DNA of 35,653 nucleotides from Bacteroidia bacterium (lineage in GTDB: Bacteria; Bacteroidota; Bacteroidia; JADZBD01), in the NCBI GenBank assembly GCA_020054095.1, contig JAGVMA010000047.1, positions 1 to 35,653 on the forward strand, written 5' to 3'. This document shows positions 8,446 through 14,681 of this stretch, in pieces; the stretch's first letter is position 1; each line of letters starts with the position of its first letter. The notes under the pieces are model-generated. The model was not told the origin of the DNA, did no database searches, and saw only the letters and a program-made list of their open reading frames with translations. Position numbers and translations under genes: made by a program.

Positions 8446-8476
8446 TTTGCTCGTTTAATATATTATTTTACATTTG
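8446..8476 (+). promoter_or_regulatory. Strong ribosomal-protein promoter of rpmB
   Basis: TTTG at 8446-8449, a 19-nt spacer and TACATTTG at 8469-8476, followed by GCAGCCCT and then TAAAAATAACAA. The same spacing and nearly the same sequence precede rpmG at 14141-14171. The TTG at 8474 lies inside this box and is not a start codon. Confidence 0.8.
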
Positions 8477-8512
8477 CAGCCCTTAAAAATAACAAGTAAA
8501 AAAAGTAAAGTC

Positions 8513-8749
8513 ATGTCAAGAATTTGTCAAATAACCGGAAAAAGAGCTTTAACAGGCAATAAAGTATCGCACTCTAACCGCAAAACAAAACGTAAATTCA
8601 ATATAAATTTAAAAGCAAAGCGTTTCTTTTTAGCCGAAGAAAACCAATGGATCACTTTAAAAGTATCTACTTCGGGCATGCGTAACATCAGCAAAAATGG
8701 TCTTTATGCTTGTGTTAAAGAAGCCCGCGCTAACGGATTTATTAAATAA
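8513..8749 (+). CDS. rpmB: Large-subunit ribosomal protein bL28
   Basis: 78 aa from the ATG at 8513. The start MSRICQITGKRALTGNKVSH and the Arg/Lys-rich segment NRKTKRKF are typical of bL28, as are the length and the C-terminus. A longer reading from 8474 would start inside the promoter and is rejected. In Bacteroidota rpmB is usually followed directly by rpmG; here the two are 5.4 kb apart. Confidence 0.97.
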   Translation: MSRICQITGKRALTGNKVSHSNRKTKRKFNINLKAKRFFLAEENQWITLKVSTSGMRNISKNGLYACVKEARANGFIK

Positions 8750-8768
8750 AACACTCACCATTTTATAC

Positions 8769-8805
8769 AAAAGACGTTGTTACCTTTGTAGCAGCGTCTT
8801 TTTAG
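8769..8805 (+). terminator. Terminator of rpmB overlapping a -7 box for the next gene
   Basis: A 15-bp stem (8769-8783 with 8788-8802, two wobble pairs) with a 4-nt loop and a T run. The loop region reads TACCTTTG (8781-8788), a match to TAnnTTTG 24 nt before the aminopeptidase start, so the same bases may serve as terminator loop and promoter. No TTTG -33 box accompanies it. Confidence 0.7.
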
Positions 8806-8812
8806 TTTTATT

Positions 8813-10216
8813 ATGATTCATAAAGCAGTTTTAATTTCTTTCTTAACTTTTGTTTTTGCGGCATCGGCCCAAAACAAAAAGCCGCTTTACGATAACGATT
8901 ATTTAACCAAAGAGTTTCACCAAAGCCGCAGAACAGCTTTAATAGAGAAGATGCCCGAGGGTTCGGTAGCTTTCTTTTTTTCTGCACCCGAAAAAATACG
9001 CAGCAACGATGTGGAATATCAATTTAAACAAGACCCCGATTTTTATTATTTAACCGGTTGCCGCGAAACTAATTCGATGCTCGTGATTTTTAAAGACGAG
9101 CAAGATGTGGACGATGCGTTAACACACGAAATTCTTTTTATTCAGGACAAAAATATTTTTGAGGAGCGATGGACGGGTGTGCGAATGGGAAGAGACAGCG
9201 CAAAAAAAACACTTGGTTTTAAGTGCACTAAAAACGCATCGGATTTTGCCGATTTTAAAATTGACTTGAAAAAGTTTAAAACCATTTTATACACCGATAA
9301 ATTTTACGATGTGCCCGATGATAAAACCGACCGTGGCGATTTGGCAAGTTTAATAAAACATCTAAAACTTAAAATAGAAATATCGGAAGCTAAAACTAAC
9401 CTCACAGATTTATCGCTGATAATGGCCGAACTGCGCCAAAATAAAATGCCCGAAGAAATTGTGCTGATGCGAAAAGCAATTAAAATGACCTGCGATGCAC
9501 ACAGAGAAGTAATGAAAGCACTTGAGCCGGGCATGACCGAATACCAATCGCAGGCGATAATGGAATACATGTTTAAGAAAAACGGATCGGAATATCCGGG
9601 CTACCCCTGCATAGTGGGTGGTGCCGAAAATTCATGTATTTTGCATTACACCACCAACAGGCGCAAGTTGCAAAAAGGCGAATTGCTTTTAATGGATTGC
9701 GGTGCCGAGTATCACGATTATTCTGCCGATGTAACCCGCACAATACCTGTGAGCGGAAAGTTTTCGCCCGAGCAAAAAATTATTTACAACATAGTACTTG
9801 ATGCACAAATGGCAGGAATAAAAAAATGCATTGCCGGTAATGATTTTCGTGATCCGCATAAAGAAGCGTATAAAATTATAGGCCAAAAATTATCAGAACT
9901 TGGCATTATCAAAAATCCGAACGAGGCAATTAAATATTTTTTTCATGGCACTTCGCATTATTTAGGTTTAGATGTGCATGATGCAGGACTTTACAATGCG
10001 CTTGAACCTAATCAGGTTATAACGGTGGAGCCGGGCATTTATATTCCGGCAGGCAGCAACTGCGACCCCAAATGGTGGAACATCGGCATCAGAATAGAAG
10101 ATGACATACTCATCACCACAGGTGCTCCCGAAAATTTATCGGCAGGTGTACCCAAAATTATAGATGAAATTGAAGCGCTCATGAAACAAGAAAGCGTTTT
10201 TAACCTTATCAGATAA
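8813..10216 (+). CDS. pepP: Secreted Xaa-Pro aminopeptidase (M24B)
   Basis: 467 aa. It starts with a signal peptide of about 20 residues ending ASAQ, so it acts in the periplasm or outside, unlike cytoplasmic E. coli PepP. An N-terminal AMP_N domain spans about 30-165. The creatinase-fold catalytic domain carries all five metal ligands: D295 and D306 (MDCGAEY and SADVTRT), H382 (FFHGTSHYLGLDVHD), E406 (VEPGIYI) and E429 (RIEDD). It removes an N-terminal residue preceding proline and probably serves peptide scavenging. It follows the rpmB terminator and is monocistronic. Confidence 0.93.
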   Translation: MIHKAVLISFLTFVFAASAQNKKPLYDNDYLTKEFHQSRRTALIEKMPEGSVAFFFSAPEKIRSNDVEYQFKQDPDFYYLTGCRETNSMLVIFKDEQDVDDALTHEILFIQDKNIFEERWTGVRMGRDSAKKTLGFKCTKNASDFADFKIDLKKFKTILYTDKFYDVPDDKTDRGDLASLIKHLKLKIEISEAKTNLTDLSLIMAELRQNKMPEEIVLMRKAIKMTCDAHREVMKALEPGMTEYQSQAIMEYMFKKNGSEYPGYPCIVGGAENSCILHYTTNRRKLQKGELLLMDCGAEYHDYSADVTRTIPVSGKFSPEQKIIYNIVLDAQMAGIKKCIAGNDFRDPHKEAYKIIGQKLSELGIIKNPNEAIKYFFHGTSHYLGLDVHDAGLYNALEPNQVITVEPGIYIPAGSNCDPKWWNIGIRIEDDILITTGAPENLSAGVPKIIDEIEALMKQESVFNLIR

Positions 10217-10242
10217 AAAACTAATATTTCTGATAATTGTTT

Positions 10243-10273
10243 TTTGTTTAGTAAACAGTATTAAATATATTTG
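10243..10273 (+). promoter_or_regulatory. Promoter of the glycine-rich T9SS protein
   Basis: TTTG at 10243-10246, a 19-nt spacer and TATATTTG at 10266-10273, with the start codon 22 nt downstream. This is an exact consensus arrangement. Confidence 0.7.
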
Positions 10274-10295
10274 TTTACCCTTAACCCCTGATTAA

Positions 10296-11642
10296 ATGAA
10301 ATTAATTTACTCTCTTGTTGTTTGCATATTTTTGTCAAGCAATTTTATAACTGCACAAACCACAGTAACATTTAACCACATCGGAGCCATGCAAACATTT
10401 GTGGTGCCTGGCGGTGTTTTTAGTATTGATGTTGATATGACCGGAGCTTCCGGTGGCGATATCGGCAATATGTCGCAAGCACCATTTGGTGGCCAGGGCG
10501 GACGTGGCGGACGAGTGCAATGCACTTTTCCGGTTACACCCAACTCCACCATTTATTTATTTGTGGGCGGCCACGGAACAGGCGATAGCTTAACGCTGAC
10601 TTGTTTTACCGCTAACGGAGGTTTTAATGGTGGCGGCATCGGCTATGGCGGATACAATTCTTTTAACTACAATGCAGGTGGTGGTGGTGGCGCATCAGAT
10701 ATTCGCATAGGTGGAATGACACTTACCGACAGAAAATTAATTGCAGGTGGTGGTGGTGGCGCATCGTGCTCGGGTTGCACTGGTGGCGCAGCACTTGGTG
10801 GGCACGGTGGTGGCTTGGCAGGACAAGACGGCCAATCAATATCGTGTTTTCCAACTTGTAATTTTGGATACGGTGGCACGGCAATAGCCGGTGGCGCTAA
10901 TGGCTCATGGGCCTGCACCGTAGGAAATTCTACTCCGGGCGCTTTAGGCATTGGCGGAAATGGTGAACAAGGCCCTAACGTAACTTGCGGTGCAGGAGGC
11001 GGAGGCGGAGGCGGATACTATGGAGGCGGAGGCGGTGGCTTAGGACCCGGTGGTGGTGGCAGCAGCTATACCGATAACTTAGCAACTAACGTAGTACACA
11101 CACAGGGATTTCATACAGGCGATGGATACATCAGCATCACTTACGATAATTGTTTTGCTTTCAGTTTAGCTGCCGCTAACGATTCGGTTTGCCAAGGCGG
11201 ACAAACTTCTTTATTAGCTCAAGGCGGAACTACTTACACTTGGTCTCCGGCAAATACACTTAGCTGTACTAATTGTCAAAACCCCATTGCATCGCCTACG
11301 GTAACCACTTGTTACACTGTTACAGTAGCCGATACAGGTAACTGCACCATTACTGATACAATATGTGTGGTAGTTTTAAACTGCACAAGCATTGAAGAAG
11401 AATTAACTGCTTCCGATATTTCATTGGCGCCCAATCCGTTTAACACCAGTTTTGTAATCAACTTTAGCAAAAGCACAGCAGCAACCCTGCAAGTGTTAAA
11501 TGTGCTTGGCAATGTGGTTTACACCGAACGTGTTAACGGCAAACAAGCCAATATTAATATTGCCGAAATGCCGATGGGCATTTACTTAGTGCGTATAAAT
11601 ACCACCACAGGAAGCATTACTAAAAAAATAATTAAGCAGTAA
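10296..11642 (+). CDS. T9SS-exported protein with ALK/LTK-like glycine-rich domain
   Basis: 448 aa. A signal peptide ends near FITAQ. Residues about 22-285 form a glycine-rich domain: a beta-sandwich-like start (FNHIGAMQTFVVPGGV), then many G-runs, with GGGGGASDIRIGG and repeated GGGGGAS motifs. These resemble the glycine-rich module of ALK/LTK receptors (PF12810-like), which also occurs in bacterial surface proteins. About 290-365 is a Cys-containing Ig/PKD-like segment (CQGGQTSLLAQGGTTYTWSP). The last 75 residues are a T9SS type A domain (SLAPNPFNTSFVINF, GIYLVRI, basic end). Likely a surface adhesin or structural protein; the function is unknown. Its stop abuts the stop of the convergent gene. 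Confidence 0.85.
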   Translation: MKLIYSLVVCIFLSSNFITAQTTVTFNHIGAMQTFVVPGGVFSIDVDMTGASGGDIGNMSQAPFGGQGGRGGRVQCTFPVTPNSTIYLFVGGHGTGDSLTLTCFTANGGFNGGGIGYGGYNSFNYNAGGGGGASDIRIGGMTLTDRKLIAGGGGGASCSGCTGGAALGGHGGGLAGQDGQSISCFPTCNFGYGGTAIAGGANGSWACTVGNSTPGALGIGGNGEQGPNVTCGAGGGGGGGYYGGGGGGLGPGGGGSSYTDNLATNVVHTQGFHTGDGYISITYDNCFAFSLAAANDSVCQGGQTSLLAQGGTTYTWSPANTLSCTNCQNPIASPTVTTCYTVTVADTGNCTITDTICVVVLNCTSIEEELTASDISLAPNPFNTSFVINFSKSTAATLQVLNVLGNVVYTERVNGKQANINIAEMPMGIYLVRINTTTGSITKKIIKQ

Positions 11643-12212
11643 TTACCACCTAAAAGGTTTCACTTTTATATTTTTTTCGCTATCGGCTATTAGTGCCGTA
11701 AGGCGATTTATGCGAGTGCTTTCTTGCTTGGCTGTAATAACCCAGTGGATGGCGGTACGTTTATACGATTGTGCCATGGCATTAAAATTTGTCCAAGCAG
11801 TTTTGTTAGCTTTAAATTTTCTCTCGAAAGCAGCACTTAGTTTTTTCTCGGTAGTTTCGTAAGCATATATTGCCGATTTTGCCGCTTCGCGTTTTTCAAA
11901 AGCAGCAATGCCTTCGGGGCGCATTAATTTTAGTTTTATAAGTGCTGCCACTTTATTTATGTTAATAGTACTCCATATACTTTTTGGCTTACGCGGAGTA
12001 AAACGTATGCAGTAGCTTTCGGTATCTATTGATTTTCGAATACCATCTATCCAACCAAAACACAGCGCCTGATCTACCGATTGGCTCCAAGTCATACTTG
12101 GTTTGCCGCTATCTACTTTATAAAAACCAACAAGCAATTTGGTTTTTTTCAAATGGTTTTTCTCTAACCATTTTCTAAAATCATTTTCTGTTTTAAAAAA
12201 TAACGGGTTCAT
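11643..12212 (-). CDS. YdeI/OmpD-associated family protein
   Basis: 189 aa. FGWIDGIRKSIDTESYCIRFTPRKPKSIWST is the hallmark segment, with the KTENDFRKWLEKNH start and the C-terminal AxxxFxxMAxSYKRTxIHWV region (PF13376-like) also present. The family is widespread and cytoplasmic; its biochemical function is not established. It sits convergent to the glycine-rich T9SS gene with no intervening bases, and upstream lies the degraded MNT gene on the other strand. Confidence 0.88.
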   Translation of the reverse strand: MNPLFFKTENDFRKWLEKNHLKKTKLLVGFYKVDSGKPSMTWSQSVDQALCFGWIDGIRKSIDTESYCIRFTPRKPKSIWSTININKVAALIKLKLMRPEGIAAFEKREAAKSAIYAYETTEKKLSAAFERKFKANKTAWTNFNAMAQSYKRTAIHWVITAKQESTRINRLTALIADSEKNIKVKPFRW

Positions 12213-12306
12213 CGTTTACGTTTTGTGTGCTTACAAAGTTGTGAAACATACCACAATCTATATATGCTTACACATAGCCAAAGTAGGGAAAACAAAATAA
12301 AATTTA

Positions 12307-12314
12307 TACATTTG
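12307..12314 (+). promoter_or_regulatory. -7 element of the MNT-HEPN module
   Basis: TACATTTG matches TAnnTTTG and lies 5 nt before the former start codon of the MNT gene (12320), so the original transcript would be nearly leaderless. No -33 box is seen at the expected distance. If active it would now transcribe the pseudogene and the intact HEPN gene. Confidence 0.35.
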
Positions 12315-12319
12315 TTTTG

Positions 12320-12620
12320 ATGACATTTTTCAACAACCATATTGAACAAATAAAAATGCATCCGCTACCAGCAAGGTAAAAGCGCTTTTTGCTTTTGGAT
12401 CTGTTACAAATGAAAACTTTAGCGTTAACAGCGATGTGAACTTGGTTGTGGAAATTTAAGATACCGACCCATTAATATACTCGGATAATTATTTTAGTTT
12501 GAAAGAAAAACTCGAACAAATATTTAACAGGCATGTGGATCTTTTAGAACAAAAATGTATCCGCATCCTTTATTGAAAAAAGAGATAGACAAAACCAAAG
12601 TGCTTATTTATGAGGCATGA
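12320..12620 (+). pseudogene. Degraded MNT-domain nucleotidyltransferase (MntA-type antitoxin)
   Basis: Translating in pieces recovers a typical MntA-like antitoxin broken by several lesions. From 12320 frame 2 gives MTFFNNHIEQIK and then stops. Frame 1 from about 12373 gives KVKALFAFGSVTNENFS and SDVNLVVEI, the nucleotidyltransferase GS-x9-SDxD motif with the second Asp changed to Asn. A TAA follows at 12457-12459. Beyond it DTDPLIYSDNYFSLKEKLEQ and FNRHVDLLEQK continue in the same frame. After about 12555 the homologous end (PLLKKEIDKTKVLIYEA) lies in another frame, ending with TGA at 12618-12620. So there are at least two frameshifts, one nonsense codon and one catalytic substitution. The intact gene would have overlapped the HEPN gene by 11 nt. 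Confidence 0.85.
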
Positions 12621-12951
12621 GATTGCTACTTGCTTAGCCGACATTAAACAGGCAATAATCGAGATTAATCAATTCCTTCCGGAGAAAAAAGATTTTCTTC
12701 AATTTCAAAAAGACATAAAAGCCAAAAGGGAAATAGAGCGAAATATTGAAATTATTGGCGAAGCAGTAAAAAGAATTTTAAAATCGCAGCCCGATTTTCC
12801 AATAACAAATGCGAAAAAAATTATTGATACTCGCAATAGAATTAGCCATGGTTGCGATAGCGTTTCTGAAGATATTATTTGGGCAATTGTAATTCGCGAA
12901 ATACCCAAGCTTGACGAAGAAGTTAGCCGCTTATTTGAACAGTACAAATAG
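12610..12951 (+). CDS. HEPN toxin-like protein (HepT / DUF86)
   Basis: 113 aa, the normal DUF86 length and intact. Visible: an N-terminal helix pair, KREIERNIEIIGEAVKRIL and the HEPN ribonuclease motif in DTRNRISHG (R75 to H80, R-x4-H). The family motif is R-x4-H-x-Y, where MntA AMPylates the Tyr to silence the toxin. Here that position is Cys82 (codon TGC, one transition from TAC). In intact systems HepT is an RNase neutralised by MntA. The partner is a pseudogene here, so this protein is either non-toxic or controlled otherwise. The ATG at 12610 overlaps the end of the former antitoxin frame. Confidence 0.88.
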   Translation: MRHEIATCLADIKQAIIEINQFLPEKKDFLQFQKDIKAKREIERNIEIIGEAVKRILKSQPDFPITNAKKIIDTRNRISHGCDSVSEDIIWAIVIREIPKLDEEVSRLFEQYK

Positions 12952-12955
12952 TTTT

Positions 12956-13408
12956 TTACCGCTTTAGTTTCTCAGGTTTATTGCCATTTAACTTATATAC
13001 GCCATCACCATTAGTGCCAATCAAAATTTCGCCTTTTTTATCTTTATAAATAACTTCTATTCCGCTGCTATTTACACCAACTGACTTATAGTTAACAAAA
13101 CGATTTCCATCATACAGCCACAATTCGCCTTCGCCTGTGCCTAACAATAAGTTGCCGTTGTCATCTTCATTTATTGCCCACACTCTTGCAAGTGTTCCGT
13201 TTATTGGTTTTCCGGTTTTTATAAATGCGCTGTTACTTAACTCTTGTTCATCAGTAACATTAGTTAATCTTTTTCCATCATACATAAGTAATCCTCTGCC
13301 ATTATTTCCAAACCAATAATTTCCGTTTTTATCTTCTATTATACTAAGCACACCATTGTTAATTTCGGTTGCTACGTTCATTTTAAAATCACCGAAATTT
13401 ATTTTCAT
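12956..13408 (-). CDS. Beta-propeller (two-component-regulator-propeller-like) fragment
   Basis: 150 aa without a signal sequence. It contains repeats of the two-component regulator propeller type: SIIEDKNGNYWFGNNGRGLLMYDGKRL, AINEDDNGNLLLGTGEGELWLYDGNRF and VIYKDKKGEILIGTNGDGVYKLNGN, about 40 residues each. Three repeats are too few for a closed propeller. In this frame the reading continues upstream of the ATG (NGK before MKINFGDF), and the ORF just upstream supplies a lipoprotein leader in another frame with an ATGA overlap. The simplest reading is one lipoprotein gene broken by a frameshift near 13405-13420. Confidence 0.65.
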   Translation of the reverse strand: MKINFGDFKMNVATEINNGVLSIIEDKNGNYWFGNNGRGLLMYDGKRLTNVTDEQELSNSAFIKTGKPINGTLARVWAINEDDNGNLLLGTGEGELWLYDGNRFVNYKSVGVNSSGIEVIYKDKKGEILIGTNGDGVYKLNGNKPEKLKR

Positions 13409-13536
13409 CTTTCCATTGCTGTATCTGCCAATTCTGTTTTTGCAGATATTTCTTCTGCTCCCGTTGGCTTAGTTTGATCACTACAAGTAGCTATTACCAT
13501 CCAAATACTTATTAGTGAAATTACTTGTTTTGGCAT
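13405..13536 (-). CDS. Lipoprotein leader ORF, probable 5' piece of the propeller gene
   Basis: 43 aa from the ATG at 13536. Hydrophobic MPKQVISLISIWMVIATC ends in a lipobox-like Cys18, followed by a Ser/Thr/Glu-rich linker. The TGA stop overlaps the ATG of the propeller ORF (ATGA, 13408-13405). A stand-alone lipoprotein this short is unlikely. Together the two ORFs resemble a Bacteroidota lipoprotein carrying propeller repeats, so a frameshift (or a sequencing error) is suspected. Translational coupling through ATGA would not restore lipidation of the propeller part. Confidence 0.55.
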   Translation of the reverse strand: MPKQVISLISIWMVIATCSDQTKPTGAEEISAKTELADTAMER

Positions 13537-13545
13537 TATTGTTCT

Positions 13546-13553
13546 CAAACATA
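13546..13553 (-). promoter_or_regulatory. -7 element of the propeller lipoprotein gene
   Basis: Minus-strand TATGTTTG matches TAnnTTTG and lies 9 nt before the ATG at 13536. There is no TTTG -33 box at the expected spacing, so support is limited. Confidence 0.35.
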
Positions 13554-13772
13554 AAAAAAGGGAAGTGTTTATATTATTTAGCAACTGCCACATTTTTGCC
13601 AAGTGTTTTAAATCGCACACCGTTTTTTTTGCAAAACAGTTATTGTTATGTGCCTTGTTTTACTCAGTTTTAAGTCTTGCACTATACCCGATTTTCCCTT
13701 GTGTGTTCCCGCGAACAATTTTTATCCCTGACTGCAGAAGGCAGGCGCAGGTTCACAAATAATAAATACTTG

Positions 13773-13818
13773 GTGCTAATTAATAACGGTTAAAAAAATG
13801 TAGTTAATCAATTAGCAC
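13773..13818. repeat. Inverted repeat GTGCTAATT / AATTAGCAC
   Basis: A perfect 9-bp inverted repeat (13773-13781 and 13810-13818) with weaker pairing further in and an A run after the second arm. It could be a minus-strand terminator-like hairpin or the edge of an inserted element. Confidence 0.55.
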
Positions 13819-13877
13819 AAAAAAAAAGCTCCGATACACCTTGTTCAAGCAAGGGCAGCGGGGCGCTTCCGTTCAGG

Positions 13878-13937
13878 TTTACGAGCACCGCCAAGCATTT
13901 GTATACCAACTGGTAGGTTTTAGCCCATACTCGTAAA
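13878..13937. repeat. Nested inverted repeats
   Basis: The outer arms TTTACGAG (13878-13885) and CTCGTAAA (13930-13937) are perfectly complementary and enclose an inner TACCA/TGGTA hairpin (13904-13915). A further AGCCC / GGGCT pair (13922-13926 with 13942-13946) could compete with the outer stem. Such nesting suggests a structured RNA or a recombination-site-like element. Confidence 0.5.
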
Positions 13938-13962
13938 AAAACGGGCTCTGGAGTTTGCTTTT

Positions 13963-14040
13963 GTTCAAGCGGAACTTAAAGGTGTTGAAGCAAAAGTAGC
14001 CAACGCTTCAACGGAAGTTAAAGGTATTTGAGCAAAAGCA
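13963..14040. repeat. Two imperfect ~35-bp direct repeats with internal dyad symmetry
   Basis: 13963-13998 and 14006-14040 align as diverged direct copies: both have TTCAA(G)CGGAA(C/G)TTAAAGGT and then (T)TTGA(A)GCAAAAG(T/C)A. The first copy is preceded by GCTTTTGTTCAA, nearly the reverse complement of its own end, so it can also fold as a hairpin. The origin is unknown. Confidence 0.6.
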
Positions 14041-14140
14041 GGTCAAACTCGTCATCCCTCCACATACTAATGACGACCCAATGCCGGCATTTAATGGCTC
14101 TTTTTCATGTATAAAGCCATCGGTGAAAAACAAAAAAAAA

Positions 14141-14171
14141 TTTGCCGTGTAAGCAATAAATTATACATTTG
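14141..14171 (+). promoter_or_regulatory. Strong ribosomal-protein promoter of rpmG
   Basis: TTTG (14141-14144), a 19-nt spacer, then TACATTTG (14164-14171) followed by GCAGCCCTAA and TAAAAATAACA running into the ATG at 14192. Apart from a 2-nt insertion, the region from the -7 box to the AACAA stretch is identical to that of rpmB. Confidence 0.8.
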
Positions 14172-14191
14172 CAGCCCTAATAAAAATAACA

Positions 14192-14374
14192 ATGGCAAAA
14201 AGAGGAAACCGAATACAGGTTATATTAGAGTGTACCGAGCATAAAACCACAGGTTTGCCGGGTACATCGCGTTACATTACGCAAAAAAACAAAAAAAATT
14301 CGCCTGACAGGTTGGAGATAAAAAAATACAACCCAATCTTAAAGAAAATGACTGTTCACAAAGAAATTAAATAA
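14192..14374 (+). CDS. rpmG: Large-subunit ribosomal protein bL33
   Basis: 60 aa with the bL33 pattern: [36 protein letters not shown] and [17 protein letters not shown]. The usual zinc-binding Cys pairs are absent apart from one Cys, so this is a zinc-independent (C-minus) form. It starts 20 nt downstream of its -7 box. The bL38-type gene follows after 70 nt and ftsY after that, the conserved Bacteroidota order. Confidence 0.96.
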   Translation: MAKRGNRIQVILECTEHKTTGLPGTSRYITQKNKKNSPDRLEIKKYNPILKKMTVHKEIK

Positions 14375-14444
14375 TAGTTTGATGCAAGGATTTGGGACAA
14401 TTGAAATCCTCAAATCTTAAGTCTAACATCTAAAATCTAAAAAA

Positions 14445-14600
14445 ATGGCAAAGAAAGTAGTGGCAACATTAAAAACCGGAAAAGGCAAAGATTTTACTAA
14501 AGTTATAAAAATGGTAAAATCACCTAAAACAGGTGCTTATTCATTTAAAGAAGAAATAGTGCATAACGATCATATTAAAGATTTTTTGTCGCAAAAATAA
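14445..14600 (+). CDS. DUF4295 family protein, ribosomal protein bL38-type
   Basis: 51 aa: MAKKVVATLKTGKGKDFTKV, then MVKSPKTGAYSFKEEIVHND and IKDFLSQK, small and basic. It matches the DUF4295 family that sits between rpmG and ftsY across Bacteroidota. From memory, this family was identified in the Flavobacterium johnsoniae ribosome structure and named bL38; I hold the family match more firmly than the name. It has no homologue in E. coli. An A-rich leader precedes the ATG and a strong terminator follows. Confidence 0.88.
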   Translation: MAKKVVATLKTGKGKDFTKVIKMVKSPKTGAYSFKEEIVHNDHIKDFLSQK

Positions 14601-14621
14601 AAACTGCGCATTAAGCATATT

Positions 14622-14656
14622 AAAGCTTCTCAGTAATAATGAGGAGCTTTTTTTTT
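14622..14656 (+). terminator. Terminator after the bL38-type gene, upstream of ftsY
   Basis: An 11-bp stem (14622-14632 with 14640-14650, one wobble) with a 7-nt loop and a run of nine T. It would let high ribosomal-protein transcription drop before ftsY, which begins 26 nt later without an obvious promoter of its own. Confidence 0.8.
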
Positions 14657-14681
14657 GATGATAAATTATAGCAGCAATTAA

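Larger units (their letters stand above)
13621..14140. other. Repeat-rich non-coding region between the propeller gene and rpmG
   Basis: No convincing gene lies in this stretch. A 65-codon plus-strand frame crossing 13565-13762 has no family features or start context. The region holds three structured elements listed separately, and several parts look more GC-rich than the flanks (for example 13851-13900). It may be remnants of inserted DNA or an unrecognised structured RNA. Confidence 0.6.

Noticed and set aside
8474-8512. N-terminal extension of bL28 from a TTG
   Set aside because: The TTG lies inside the TACATTTG -7 box; bL28 homologues start at MSRICQ, at 8513.
10667-10951. Antisense proline-rich ORF opposite the glycine-rich domain
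   Set aside because: It is the reverse complement of glycine codons (GGN gives CCN), a composition artefact.
13565-13762. Plus-strand 65-codon ORF
   Set aside because: Low-complexity, no family features or start context, overlaps the propeller gene's promoter and 5' end.
13640-13830. Integron attC-like sequence (GTTATGTGCC and nearby dyads)
   Set aside because: No matching R/L box pairs, no integrase gene and no cassette structure were found.
13839-13855. tRNA T-arm-like hairpin CCTTG-TTCAAG-CAAGG
   Set aside because: The loop is 6 nt, and there is no acceptor, D or anticodon arm around it.
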